From assembly GCF_016862895.1 (NCBI RefSeq), contig NZ_BONV01000015.1, forward strand, positions 170,061 to 234,060: DNA of 64,000 nucleotides, written 5' to 3'. Below the pieces are notes generated by a model that saw only the letters and a program-made list of their open reading frames with translations, was not told the origin of the DNA and made no database searches. This document shows positions 24,549-33,315 of this stretch, one piece after another (within the stretch, counting starts at the first letter, position 1; every line of letters begins with the position of its first letter). The translations under genes were made by a program, and so were the position numbers. The stretch is from Planotetraspora kaengkrachanensis. Lineage in GTDB: Bacteria; Actinomycetota; Actinomycetes; Streptosporangiales; Streptosporangiaceae.

Positions 24549-27500
24549 GTGCGGATCAGGCTGCTGGGACCTCTGGAGGTCCTCGACGACACCGGCCGGA
24601 CCGTCGACATCCCGGGACCACGTCTGCGCGCCCTGCTCGCCCGGCTCGCGCTGGACTCGGGCCGCACGGTCTCCGCGGCCGAGCTCGTCGAGGCCGTCTG
24701 GGACGGTCGGCCTCCGGCGGGCGGGGCGAACGCACTGCAGACACTGGTCTCCCGGCTGCGACGCGCCCTTCCCCCCGGGATTCCGCTGGAACTGCTGCCC
24801 ACGGGCTACCGGCTGGACGTGCCCGCCGCGGACGTCGACGTCCGGCTCTTCGAACACCTCACGAGCGAGGGACGGCGGTGCCGCGACGCCGGTGACCTCA
24901 CGGCCGCCTGCGACCTGTTCGACCAGGCGTTACGGCTCTGGCGCGGCGACCCGCTGCCCGACCTGGCCTCCGCCGGGCCGGGCGCGGACGCCGTCCGCCT
25001 CGGCGAGCTGCGTCTGCGGACCGTCGAGGACCGGGCGGAGGTCGAGCTGGCGGTCGGCGCGGACCCGGCGGACGTGGTGACCGAGCTCGCCCACCTGGCG
25101 GCGGCGCATCCGCTGCGGGAGCGCCTGGGCGAGATGCGCATGCGCGCGCTCGCGGCCGCCGGACGGCCGTCGGAGGCGCTCGTGGTGTTCGAGGACCTGC
25201 GCGAGATCCTGGCCGACGAGCTGGGCGCCGATCCCTCACCCCGGCTCCGCGAGTTGCACACCGCGATCCTGCGCGTCGGCCACGCGGCTCCTGCAGGCGA
25301 TGTCCCGCGACAGGGTGCGGAAACACCGCAGGGACGGCGGAACGGTCCGCGGGGCGGACAACAAGGTACGCGTCGTGGGAATCTCCGCGCGCAGGTGACA
25401 AGTTTCGTGGGGCGCGACGAGGACGTGGCCCGGGTCCGCGAGGTCCTCGGCGAGGCCCGGCTGCTGACGCTGGTCGGGCCGGGCGGCGCGGGGAAGACCA
25501 GGCTCGCCGAGGAGATCGCCGCGACACTGACCGGCGAGTACGCCGACGGGGTGTGGTCGATCGAACTGGCCGAGGTCCACGACCCGGAATGGCTGCCCGC
25601 GGCGGTCTCCCGCGCGCTCGGGCTGCGCGAGGGAGGCCTGCGCGGCGAGACCGGCGACGGACCCGCCGACGGGGCGGGCGGCGCGGCGGCCCGGCTCGCC
25701 GCGCGCATCGGCGACCGGCGGACGCTCCTGGTGCTGGACAACTGCGAGCACCTCATCGACGCGTGCGCCCGTCTCGCCGGCCGCGTGCTCGCCGACTGCC
25801 CGGGCGTGCGGATCATCGCCACGAGCCGCGAGCCGCTGGGCATCTCCGGCGAGTTCCTCCATCCGGTGGGTCCGCTCGGGCTCCCGCCCGAGGACGTGGA
25901 CGTCCCCGGAGCCGCCGGTTATCCGGCGGTGCGCCTGTTCCTCGACCGCGCGGCCGCCGTACGTCCGGGGTTCACCCTGACCCCGGGCGACCTGCCCGGC
26001 GTGCTCGACATCTGCAGGCGCCTCGACGGGCTTCCACTGGCCATCGAGCTGGCCTGCACCCGTCTGCGGTCACTGAGCCCGGCGGAGATCGCAGCCCGGC
26101 TCTCCGACCGGTTCCGGCTGCTCACCGGAGGCAGCAGGACGGCGCTGCCGCGCCATCAGACCCTGCTGGCCGTGGTCGAGTGGAGCTGGCGGCTCCTGAG
26201 CGAGTCCGAGCGCACAGCGGCATGCGGGCTGGCGGTCTTCGCCGGGGGCGCCACGCTCGACGCGGCGCAGGCCGTGTGCACGGCGATGGGCCTGGAGGAC
26301 GAGATCGTCGAGGTGGTCGCGGCGCTGGTCGGCAAGTCCCTGGTGGAGATGGTCGAGACCCCCGGACGGCCGTCGCGGTACCGGATGCTCGGCACCGTCG
26401 CCGCCTTCGCGGCCGCGCGGCTCGCCGAGTCCGGCGAGGCGGACCGGTCGCGCCGGGCGCACGCGTCGTTCTTCCTCGCGCGGGCCGAGGAGGCGGAGCC
26501 CGACCTGCGCGCCGGAGCGCAGCTGGATCGGCTGGCCTGGTTCGACCAGGAGTACGGCAACCTGACCGCCGCCCTCCGCTGGGCCGTGGACGGCGGCGAC
26601 GAGCAGACCGCGGCCCGGCTGGCCGCCGCACTCGGGTGGCACTGGGTGCTGCGCGACACCCGCGACGACGCGACCGGGTGGCTGAGCCGCGTGCTGGACC
26701 TGCCGGACGTGCGCACCACCGTGCCCGGCAGGGCCCTGGCCACGGTGTACGCGTACGACGCCCTGTACCAGTCCAGCGGCGATCCCGCCAGGAGCGCCTC
26801 GTCCGCTGACGCGGCGCGCGAGCTCGCCGGTGACGACGAACGTCTCTGGCATCCCGCCGTCGCCTTCATGGCCATGATCCTGGACGGCTTCCGCGGCGGG
26901 TCCGGCCTCGGCGGACGGCTGACGGCGCATCCGGACGGCTGGGTCTCGGCCCAGGCCGAGCTGACACTCGGATACGCCGCACAGAACGACGGCCGCCTCG
27001 ACGCCGCCGGCGCGCACTACGAGACCGCGCACGCGCGGTTCGCCGCCGTCGGCGACAGGTGGGGCATCGCCGCCGCCGCGAGCATCCTGGCCGGCTTCCA
27101 CGGCGTCTCCGGCAGGCACACCGCGGCCGTCGAGTCCGCCGGCGAGGCGCTGCGCATGGCGCGAGCCGTGGGCGCGATGTCCGACGCCGCGTGGATGGAG
27201 GCGCAGCGCGGCCTCCACCGGCTGCGCGCCGGGGAGACGGAGGGCGCCCTCGACGACCTCACGAACGCCGAACGCGCCGCCCGGGCCGGCCGGTTCGTCT
27301 CCGTGGTCGCCGCGGCGCGAATCGGGCTGGCCGCCGCCGCCCGCGCCGCCGGGGACCACGCCCGTGCCCGTACGTCGCTCACCCAGGTGATCGCCGACCT
27401 GCGCGGAGGGGGCTTCGTCGAGGCCTGGATGCACGTCCTCGCCCTGATCGAGCTGAGCCGGGTCGCGACCCTCTCCGGAGACCTCACGGAGGCCCGGGCT

Positions 27501-27884
27501 CACCTGCGTGACGCCCTCGGCCGCCTCGGCGCGGCGGGATCGGAGGCGCCGGGAGTGGCCGAGGCGCTGGCCGACGTGGCGCTGGCCGAACACCTCCCGA
27601 GTGCCGCGGCCGCGTCGCTCGGGCTCGCCTCGGCGCTGCGCGGCACTCCGGACCGCGGCAACCCCGACGTCGTGGACAGCGAGCGGCGCGCCCGAGCGCT
27701 TCTCGGCGAGACCTACGACGTGGAGTACGCGGCCGCGGCCTCACTCGACGCCGGCTCCGCCCTCGACCGGCTCCGGGCGGACGTGGCCGCGCCGACTCCA
27801 CCCGACTCCGGCTCAGCCGACCCGCTCCGGACTGACGTGGCCGCGCCGTCCGACCACCTCGCCGATCAGCCCCGGCGGCGGTAG
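24549..27884 (+). CDS. AfsR/SARP-family regulator with NB-ARC ATPase and TPR-like C-terminus
   Basis: A 1111-residue regulator. It has an OmpR-like winged helix (about 1-95: RIRLLGPLEVLDDTGR, SAAELVEAVWDGRPP), then a bacterial transcriptional activation domain (about 96-245: DVRLFEHLTSEG, GEMRMRALAAAGR) and a basic linker. An NB-ARC-like ATPase starts at about residue 286 (FVGRDEDV, P-loop GPGGAGKT, LLVLDNCEHLID, GLPLAIELACTRLR). The rest is alpha-helical, TPR-like. SARPs activate antibiotic or other operons, but no biosynthetic cluster is visible here. GTG start at 24549, 41 bp after the glucosaminidase stop, so co-transcription is possible. The C-terminus contains a duplicated LRxDVAAP segment, and the last 19 bases overlap the convergent ABC permease gene. 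Confidence 0.87.
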   Translation: MRIRLLGPLEVLDDTGRTVDIPGPRLRALLARLALDSGRTVSAAELVEAVWDGRPPAGGANALQTLVSRLRRALPPGIPLELLPTGYRLDVPAADVDVRLFEHLTSEGRRCRDAGDLTAACDLFDQALRLWRGDPLPDLASAGPGADAVRLGELRLRTVEDRAEVELAVGADPADVVTELAHLAAAHPLRERLGEMRMRALAAAGRPSEALVVFEDLREILADELGADPSPRLRELHTAILRVGHAAPAGDVPRQGAETPQGRRNGPRGGQQGTRRGNLRAQVTSFVGRDEDVARVREVLGEARLLTLVGPGGAGKTRLAEEIAATLTGEYADGVWSIELAEVHDPEWLPAAVSRALGLREGGLRGETGDGPADGAGGAAARLAARIGDRRTLLVLDNCEHLIDACARLAGRVLADCPGVRIIATSREPLGISGEFLHPVGPLGLPPEDVDVPGAAGYPAVRLFLDRAAAVRPGFTLTPGDLPGVLDICRRLDGLPLAIELACTRLRSLSPAEIAARLSDRFRLLTGGSRTALPRHQTLLAVVEWSWRLLSESERTAACGLAVFAGGATLDAAQAVCTAMGLEDEIVEVVAALVGKSLVEMVETPGRPSRYRMLGTVAAFAAARLAESGEADRSRRAHASFFLARAEEAEPDLRAGAQLDRLAWFDQEYGNLTAALRWAVDGGDEQTAARLAAALGWHWVLRDTRDDATGWLSRVLDLPDVRTTVPGRALATVYAYDALYQSSGDPARSASSADAARELAGDDERLWHPAVAFMAMILDGFRGGSGLGGRLTAHPDGWVSAQAELTLGYAAQNDGRLDAAGAHYETAHARFAAVGDRWGIAAAASILAGFHGVSGRHTAAVESAGEALRMARAVGAMSDAAWMEAQRGLHRLRAGETEGALDDLTNAERAARAGRFVSVVAAARIGLAAAARAAGDHARARTSLTQVIADLRGGGFVEAWMHVLALIELSRVATLSGDLTEARAHLRDALGRLGAAGSEAPGVAEALADVALAEHLPSAAAASLGLASALRGTPDRGNPDVVDSERRARALLGETYDVEYAAAASLDAGSALDRLRADVAAPTPPDSGSADPLRTDVAAPSDHLADQPRRR

Positions 27885-28630
27885 AGGAGGACGGCCGCCG
27901 GCGCGAAGACCGCCGCGATGCCCGCCGACCAGAGCAGCGACGCCGGCACCGACCCGCCCGCGGGCAGACCGAGCGTCAGCGCCCGCACCGCGTCCGTCAC
28001 CTGGCTGACCGGGTTGATCCGCACCCACGCCTGCAGCCAGCCGGGGAGCTTCTCGGCCGGGACGAAGACGTTGCTCCCGAAGGTCAGCGGGAAGATCAGG
28101 ACGAGGCTGAGCGCCTGCACGGTCTCCGCGTTCCTGGCCGCCACGCCGATCAGGACGCCGATCCAGCAGGTGGCGAGCGCGAACGCCATCAGCAGCCCGG
28201 CGGCGCCGGCCACCGCGAGCGCGCCGCCGCCGAACCGGAAGCCCAGCGCCGCGCCGAACGCGAACACCAAGACGACCGACAACACGTATTTGAGGCAGTC
28301 GCCGAGGATGTGCCCGACCAGAGGTGCCGACCGGGCGATGGGCAGGCTGCGGAACCGGTCGTGGATCCCTTCACGCATGTCGGCGTTGAGCGCGAGCGCT
28401 CCACCGAGCATGGCGAACATCAGCGCCTGGACCGCGATGCCCGGGATCACGAACCGCAGATAGGCGTGCCAGTCACCCGAGACCGCGTTGCCGAAGAGGA
28501 AGACGAACATCACGACGAACGTGATCGGCATCAGCAGGATGTCCAGCAGCTGATCCGGGGTGTGCCGGAACTTCGCGATGTTCCGCCATCCCAGCGTTAC
28601 ACCGTGGCGGGCCGCTCGCGTCGCGTTCAT
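27866..28630 (-). CDS. ABC-2 type (DrrB-like) drug exporter permease
   Basis: A 254-residue ABC-2 permease with six hydrophobic segments and family text ITFVVMFVFLFGNAVSG, LRFVIPGIAVQALMF, MREGIHDRFRSLPIAR and WLQAWVRINPVSQVTDAVR. With the adjacent ATPase it forms a DrrAB-type exporter, a group that includes daunorubicin resistance pumps. The ATG at 28630 overlaps the ATPase stop by 4 bases. The 3' end overlaps the convergent AfsR-type gene by 19 bases. Confidence 0.88.
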   Translation of the reverse strand: MNATRAARHGVTLGWRNIAKFRHTPDQLLDILLMPITFVVMFVFLFGNAVSGDWHAYLRFVIPGIAVQALMFAMLGGALALNADMREGIHDRFRSLPIARSAPLVGHILGDCLKYVLSVVLVFAFGAALGFRFGGGALAVAGAAGLLMAFALATCWIGVLIGVAARNAETVQALSLVLIFPLTFGSNVFVPAEKLPGWLQAWVRINPVSQVTDAVRALTLGLPAGGSVPASLLWSAGIAAVFAPAAVLLYRRRG

Positions 28631-29628
28631 CGTCCCGCCTCCACCGGCTCGTCGTGCCCGGTCAGGGCGAGGAAGACCTCGTCCAGGGTGGCCAGCCGCA
28701 CACCGATCTCGGCCACCTCTATCCCCGCGGTCTCCAGCCGGGCGGCCACCTCGGCCAGCACCGCGCCGGCCCGGCCGCCGACCGGCAACGCCGCCGAGAC
28801 CAGCCATCCCTCCCGGTCCCGTACGGCGGCCGCCCCGGTGACGTGGGCCACGATCTCCTCGGCGTCGTCCACCCGGCCGCGATCCACCGGGCGCAACTCG
28901 ATCGTCTGGCGCCCCACCCTCGCCTTGAGCTGTGCGGGCGTGCCGGTCTCCACGACCCGGCCGTGGTCGATCACTGAGATCCCGTGCGAGAGCCGGTCGG
29001 CCTCCTCCAGGTACTGCGTGGTCAGCAGCACGGTCGTGCCGTCCGCCGCGAGGCCTCGCACGAGATCCCACACGTCACCGCGTGACCGGGGGTCCAGGCC
29101 GGTCGTCGGCTCGTCGAGGAACAACACCGACGGGGTGCCGAGGAGACTCGCGGCCACGTCCAGCCGGCGGCGCATGCCGCCCGAATACGTCCTGACGAGC
29201 CGGCCACCCGCCTCCGACAGGCCGAAGCGGTCAAGCAACTCGCCCGCCCGCTCCCGCGCCCGGCGGCCGGGGAGTTCCAGAAGCCGGGCGACGAGGAGGA
29301 GATTCTCGAACCCGGTCAGCGCCTCGTCGACGGCCGCGAACTGACCGGTCAGCCCGATCAGCTCGCGTACCCGCCCCGGCCGCCGCAGCACGTCGGCGCC
29401 GCAGATCGACGCGCGGCCGGAGTCGGGGCGCAGCAGGGTGGACAGGATGCGGACCACCGTGGTCTTGCCCGCGCCGTTGGGTCCCAGCAGGCCCCAGACG
29501 TTGCCCGGGGGGACGATCAGATCGAGACCGGCCAGTGCGGTCGTGTCGCCGTAACGCTTGACCAGGCCTTCCGCCTCGATCGCGCCCGGCGGCACGGAGG
29601 CCGGTGCGGGTTTCTGTGAGGAAGTCAT
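28627..29628 (-). CDS. ABC transporter ATP-binding protein, DrrA-like
   Basis: A 333-residue ATPase with Walker A GPNGAGKT, signature YSGGMRRRLDVA, Walker B SVLFLDEPTTGLD and an H-loop region (TTVLLTTQYLEEADRL), plus the DrrA-type C-terminal extension of about 90 residues ending in LDEVFLALTGHDE. It drives export through the coupled ABC-2 permease. The ATG at 29628 starts the conserved part (SSQKPAPASVPPGAIEAEGL); the longer upstream frame reads through a direct repeat and is rejected. The substrate is unknown; no biosynthetic genes flank it. Confidence 0.88.
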   Translation of the reverse strand: MTSSQKPAPASVPPGAIEAEGLVKRYGDTTALAGLDLIVPPGNVWGLLGPNGAGKTTVVRILSTLLRPDSGRASICGADVLRRPGRVRELIGLTGQFAAVDEALTGFENLLLVARLLELPGRRARERAGELLDRFGLSEAGGRLVRTYSGGMRRRLDVAASLLGTPSVLFLDEPTTGLDPRSRGDVWDLVRGLAADGTTVLLTTQYLEEADRLSHGISVIDHGRVVETGTPAQLKARVGRQTIELRPVDRGRVDDAEEIVAHVTGAAAVRDREGWLVSAALPVGGRAGAVLAEVAARLETAGIEVAEIGVRLATLDEVFLALTGHDEPVEAGR

Positions 29629-29647
29629 GCGCCCACGGTCGGGGCGT

Positions 29648-29691
29648 GCGCTGGCACGGCCCGCACACGGCGCTGGCACGGCCCGCACACC
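29648..29691. repeat. Two direct 22-bp repeats
   Basis: GCGCTGGCACGGCCCGCACA plus two bases is repeated head-to-tail, with only the last base differing. It lies in the gap between the DrrA-like gene start and the phosphatase stop, where it could overlap the exporter promoter. Confidence 0.75.
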
Positions 29692-29728
29692 GTCCCTCCG
29701 GGGGACGGTGCGCGGCGGCGTGGCGCGA

Positions 29729-30364
29729 TCAGGCGTCGGCGGTGGCGGCCGGGCTGTCGTCGCTGATCACAGGTTCGGGCAGGGTGCCCGCGTTGTGCTC
29801 CAGGAGGCGCCAGCCCTTGCGTCCCTGCTCCAGGACGGACCACGCACAGTTGCCGAGCCCGCCCACCGCCGGCCACAACTCCTGTGGCAGGCCCATGAGA
29901 CGGACGATGCCGAGACGGAGGGCGGCGCCGTGCGAGGCGACGACCAGCAGGCCGTCCTCGTCGATCTTCGCCGACCAGCGGAGCATCGCCTCCGCGACGC
30001 GCTCGGCCACATCGGTCACGAGTTCGCCGCCGGGGGCCTCCCACGCCTCGAATTCGGCGGGCCACCCCGCCTTGATCTCCTCGCGGGTGAGGCCCTCCCA
30101 CTCGCCGCCGCCGCGTTCCCGCAGGTCCTTGTCGACCGTGACGTCGAGTCCGGTGACGCGACCCAGAGCGGAGGCGGTGTCGTACGCCCGCCGCAGGTCG
30201 GAGGAGACGATCATCGTGGGCTGCAGCGCCGCGAGCAGGGAGGCCGCCCGGGCGGCCTGAGCGACACCGGTGTCATCGAGGCCGATGTCGGTGTGCCCCT
30301 GGAAACGCCGCTCGACGTTCCAGACGGTCTGGCCATGGCGGAGGCAGACGATCCGTCGGCTCAC
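29729..30364 (-). CDS. Histidine phosphatase family protein (phosphoglycerate mutase-like)
   Basis: A 211-residue branch-1 histidine phosphatase with the catalytic RHG motif (VCLRHGQTVWN, His about 10) and the second His in VVASHGAALRLG, with Glu in RERGGGEWEG. It sits directly after rsfS on the same strand, a conserved actinobacterial arrangement. Family members are either phosphoglycerate mutases or broad phosphatases; the short length and W-N-x-E-R text suggest a phosphatase. GTG start at 30364 with a GGGGGCGGA SD; the longer upstream frame is a shadow. Confidence 0.87.
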   Translation of the reverse strand: MSRRIVCLRHGQTVWNVERRFQGHTDIGLDDTGVAQAARAASLLAALQPTMIVSSDLRRAYDTASALGRVTGLDVTVDKDLRERGGGEWEGLTREEIKAGWPAEFEAWEAPGGELVTDVAERVAEAMLRWSAKIDEDGLLVVASHGAALRLGIVRLMGLPQELWPAVGGLGNCAWSVLEQGRKGWRLLEHNAGTLPEPVISDDSPAATADA

Positions 30365-30419
30365 TCCGCCCCCTTGCGCCGCTGCCGCGTCGCCGAACGT
30401 CTCACGGGCTTCCGCTGCG

Positions 30420-30824
30420 TCACTCGCCGGCCCCGCGGGCGCGCTGGGCGGCCACCTTGGTGACGCTCTCCGGAAGCGGGATCGAGGGGCAGTCCTTCCA
30501 CAACCGCTCCAGGGCGTAGAAGGTGCGGTCCTCCTCGTGCTGGACGTGGACCACGATGTCGAGGTAGTCGAGGAGGACCCAGCGGCCCTCACGCTCGCCC
30601 TCGCGGCGCACCGGCTTCGCGTCGGCCTCGATGCGCAGGCGATCCTCGATCTCGTCGACCACGGCGCGGACCTGGCGGTCGTTGGACGCGGAGCAGAGCA
30701 CGAACGCGTCGGTGATGACGAGTTGTTCGCTCACGTCGTAGGCGATGATGTCGTCGGCCAGCTTCTCCGCTGCGGCCTCGGCGGCGACCTTCACCAGCTG
30801 TATGGATCTCTCAGATGCGGTCAC
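30420..30824 (-). CDS. rsfS: Ribosome silencing factor RsfS
   Basis: A 134-residue member of the RsfS/Iojap family, which binds ribosomal protein uL14 and blocks joining of the subunits when nutrients are scarce. Visible family text: KLADDIIAYDVSEQLVITD, FVLCSASNDRQVRAVVD and WVLLDYLDIVVHVQHEEDR. Its ATG at 30824 is followed downstream by the histidine phosphatase gene. In most actinobacteria nadD lies just upstream; here about 8.8 kb of other DNA separates them. Confidence 0.93.
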   Translation of the reverse strand: MTASERSIQLVKVAAEAAAEKLADDIIAYDVSEQLVITDAFVLCSASNDRQVRAVVDEIEDRLRIEADAKPVRREGEREGRWVLLDYLDIVVHVQHEEDRTFYALERLWKDCPSIPLPESVTKVAAQRARGAGE

Positions 30825-31075
30825 GATGCTGCTCTGTCCTCCTTTGACGGCATCTCAAGGGTGCCCGCTCCCCGGCGGCACCCACAACCTGGTTTCCCGG
30901 AGCGACCCTATCGGGACACGCCGACAATCCCGAGTTATCCCCAGGCATAGAGATTTCAACGCGTTCCGGAGACGGTCGATTCCGGTCCGGAGATCCCTCC
31001 CGGTGCGTCGTGGCCCAGGTCATATGGGTAAAGTGCCCGGATGTTACATATGTCCGAGATTGGCGGAGTTGGGGA
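30825..31075. other. Divergent promoter region between rsfS and the MFS exporter
   Basis: About 250 bp without a supported gene. Toward the right end A/T content rises (GGATGTTACATATGTCC), and two CATATG words flank GGGTAAAGTGCCCGGATGTTA. This probably holds the MFS promoter on the plus strand and the rsfS promoter on the minus strand. Confidence 0.35.
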
Positions 31076-32332
31076 ATGACGGAGGTCGAGTCAGGCCTTA
31101 GACGTGTCGCACTCGATGTCAGGCCCCTCAGAGTCCCCGCCTACCGACGGCTTCTCGTGGGCCAGGGAGTGTCGTTCATCGGCTTCCAGCTCACGTCCGT
31201 GGCCGTGAGCGCCGAGATCTACGACATCACGAAATCCTCGTTGTGGGTCGGCCTGCTCGGACCGGCGAACCTCATCCCGCTGGTGATCTTCGGGCTCTGG
31301 GGCGGCGCCATCGCCGACGCGGTCGACCGCCGCAAGCTCCTGCTCGCCGGATCGGTCGTGGCCTGGCTGGCCACGCTGGCCCTGCTCATCCAGACCTGGG
31401 CCGGGCTGCAGAACGTCTACCTCATCCTGGTCGCGGTCGTGCTCCAGTCGATCGGGTTCTCGATCACTTCGCCGACGCGCGGCGCGATCATCCCGAGGCT
31501 GCTCCCCAGAGAGCGCGTGGCCGCGGCCAACACGCTCAACTTCCTGGTGAGCAGCCTCGGCTCGGTGCTCGGCCCGCTGCTGGCCGGCGTGGTCCTGGTG
31601 AGAGGCGGCTACAGCACGGCGTACCTGATCGACGCCGTCCTGTTCGGCGCCGGCTTCTACGCGGCCGTACGGCTGCCGCGCCTCGAACCCCTGGGTGAGA
31701 TCTCCCGGCCGGGCTTCCGGTCGGTGGTCGACGGGCTGAGCTACATCGTGAGCAAGCCCATCGTGATGATGTCCTTCGCCGTGGACATCATCGCGATGGC
31801 GTTCGCCATGCCGCGGGCCCTGTTCCCGCAGATGGCGGCCGAGCGGTTCGACGGATCCACGGTCGCCTTCGGGTGGCTGTCGGCGAGCATCGCCATCGGA
31901 TCGGTCACCGCCGGACTGTTCTCGGGGTGGATGGGACGCGTGCGCCGCCAGGGAGTGGCTCTCACCATCGTGATCGCGGTGTGGGGTCTCACCGTGGCCG
32001 CCGCGGCGTTCGCCCAGCAGTTGTGGCTGGTCGTGGTCCTGCTGGCCATGGGGGGCGCGGCCGACCTGGTCTCCGCCGTGTGGCGGCAGACGATCCTGCA
32101 GACCTATGCCCCCGACGAGATGCGCGGGCGCATGCAGGGAGTCTTCATGGTCGTCGTCGCTGGCGGCCCCCGGCTCGGGGACCTGCGAGCCGGTGCGACG
32201 GCCAGCGCCTTCGGGCTCGTCCCCGCGTGGGCGGGCGGCGGCATCGTCTGCGCCGTCCTCGTCCTGATCGCGGGCCTTTCTGTCAGAGCCTTCAGGCGGT
32301 ACGACTCCGTGGCCGATCGCCTCAAGGAGTAG
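31076..32332 (+). CDS. MFS exporter, EntS-like
   Basis: A 418-residue major facilitator with 12 helices. The text AYRRLLVGQGVSFIGFQLTS, TSPTRGAIIPRLLPRE and VVVAGGPRLGDLRAGA matches the EntS-type siderophore exporter subfamily, which is common and functionally broad in actinobacteria. No siderophore genes are near, so the cargo is unknown. The ATG at 31076 is chosen because family homology begins a few residues later; the longer frame adds about 22 unlikely residues. It starts the non-conserved block between rsfS and nadD. Confidence 0.85.
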   Translation: MTEVESGLRRVALDVRPLRVPAYRRLLVGQGVSFIGFQLTSVAVSAEIYDITKSSLWVGLLGPANLIPLVIFGLWGGAIADAVDRRKLLLAGSVVAWLATLALLIQTWAGLQNVYLILVAVVLQSIGFSITSPTRGAIIPRLLPRERVAAANTLNFLVSSLGSVLGPLLAGVVLVRGGYSTAYLIDAVLFGAGFYAAVRLPRLEPLGEISRPGFRSVVDGLSYIVSKPIVMMSFAVDIIAMAFAMPRALFPQMAAERFDGSTVAFGWLSASIAIGSVTAGLFSGWMGRVRRQGVALTIVIAVWGLTVAAAAFAQQLWLVVVLLAMGGAADLVSAVWRQTILQTYAPDEMRGRMQGVFMVVVAGGPRLGDLRAGATASAFGLVPAWAGGGIVCAVLVLIAGLSVRAFRRYDSVADRLKE

Positions 32333-32452
32333 CGAGCCTCCAGGCCGCACGCGGCGCGCGAGCGAATTCGCGCATCCTCCCTCGCCTCCCGTGGGGTGCG
32401 TGGCACCGATGCCGTCCCCGGCGGGGGACACAGATGTGATCAGGTGAGGGTC

Positions 32453-33280
32453 ATGACAGACCAGAACCCTGACGTGGGTCAGGCCGGTGAGCAGCCGCTG
32501 ATCGGCGACGGCGTCACTCAGGCGATCGTTCGGGTGGGCGACACGGTCCGCCGTCCGGCCCGGCCCTTCACCAGGACGGTTCACGCCTACCTGGCGCATC
32601 TGCACACCGCGGGTTTCTCCGACGCTCCGATTCCCCTGGGCTTCGACGATCAGGGCCGAGAGGTGCTCTCTTTCGTTCCCGGCGACGTCCCGCGGGAGCC
32701 CCTTCCGCCTCACACTTCGGTGGAGGAGGTGCTGATCGAACTCGCACGGCTGGTCCGCCGGCTTCACGACGCCGCGGACGGCTGGACGCCGCCTGGGGAC
32801 GCGCAGTGGGGAGGAACACCCGGCGCGTGGAACAGGGACTCGACCTCCGACGGCGAACCGCTGGTGGTGGGCCATCGCGACTACTGCCCCGGCAACGTCG
32901 TCTTCCGCGACGGCCTGCCCGCCGCACTCATCGACTTCGACCTCGCCAAACCGACCACGCGAATCGACGATCTGGCCAATGCGCTCTACTACTGGGCGCC
33001 GCTGCTGCACCCCAAGGACAGGGCGCCCTCATTCGTCGGCCTCGACATCCCTCATCGCGTCGCCCTGTTCGCCGACGCGTACGGCATGACCCCCACGCAG
33101 CGCCGGGTCCTGGTCCCCGCGGCGGCCGCCATGATCCACCGCTTTCACGTCAACATGAACGCGGCCGCAGCGATCGACCCGGTCTTCAAGCGGATGTGGG
33201 ACGAGGGCGTGAAGGACCGTCTGCCTCGCGCCGAGGCATGGCTTCGCGACCAGGGCCCTGCCATCGCCGCCCGGCTGTAG
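32453..33280 (+). CDS. Aminoglycoside phosphotransferase (APH)-family kinase
   Basis: A 275-residue kinase-like protein with the APH catalytic loop (VGHRDYCPGNVVF) and metal-binding DFD-like motif (AALIDFDLAKPTTR). The N-lobe is shortened but has VVRVG/TVRRPARPF-like text and a hinge (VLSFVPGDVP). The family phosphorylates aminoglycosides, choline, amino sugars or other small molecules, so antibiotic resistance is only one option. ATG at 32453 with a GTGAGGG upstream. It is on the same strand as the MFS exporter 120 bp upstream, so co-transcription is possible. Confidence 0.82.
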   Translation: MTDQNPDVGQAGEQPLIGDGVTQAIVRVGDTVRRPARPFTRTVHAYLAHLHTAGFSDAPIPLGFDDQGREVLSFVPGDVPREPLPPHTSVEEVLIELARLVRRLHDAADGWTPPGDAQWGGTPGAWNRDSTSDGEPLVVGHRDYCPGNVVFRDGLPAALIDFDLAKPTTRIDDLANALYYWAPLLHPKDRAPSFVGLDIPHRVALFADAYGMTPTQRRVLVPAAAAMIHRFHVNMNAAAAIDPVFKRMWDEGVKDRLPRAEAWLRDQGPAIAARL

Positions 33281-33315
33281 GTCCCCGGGCGTGCCCGACG
33301 GAGACGAAGGCCCAC

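Noticed and set aside
26070..27593. 507-codon minus-strand frame over the AfsR-like gene
   Set aside because: Shadow of the TPR-rich region.
24549..29628. Antibiotic biosynthetic cluster suggested by an AfsR-type regulator and a DrrAB-type exporter
   Set aside because: No PKS, NRPS, terpene, RiPP or tailoring genes are nearby; the genes are on opposite strands.
32453..33280. Calling the APH-like gene an aminoglycoside resistance determinant
   Set aside because: The family is broad, and neither context nor motifs identify an antibiotic substrate.
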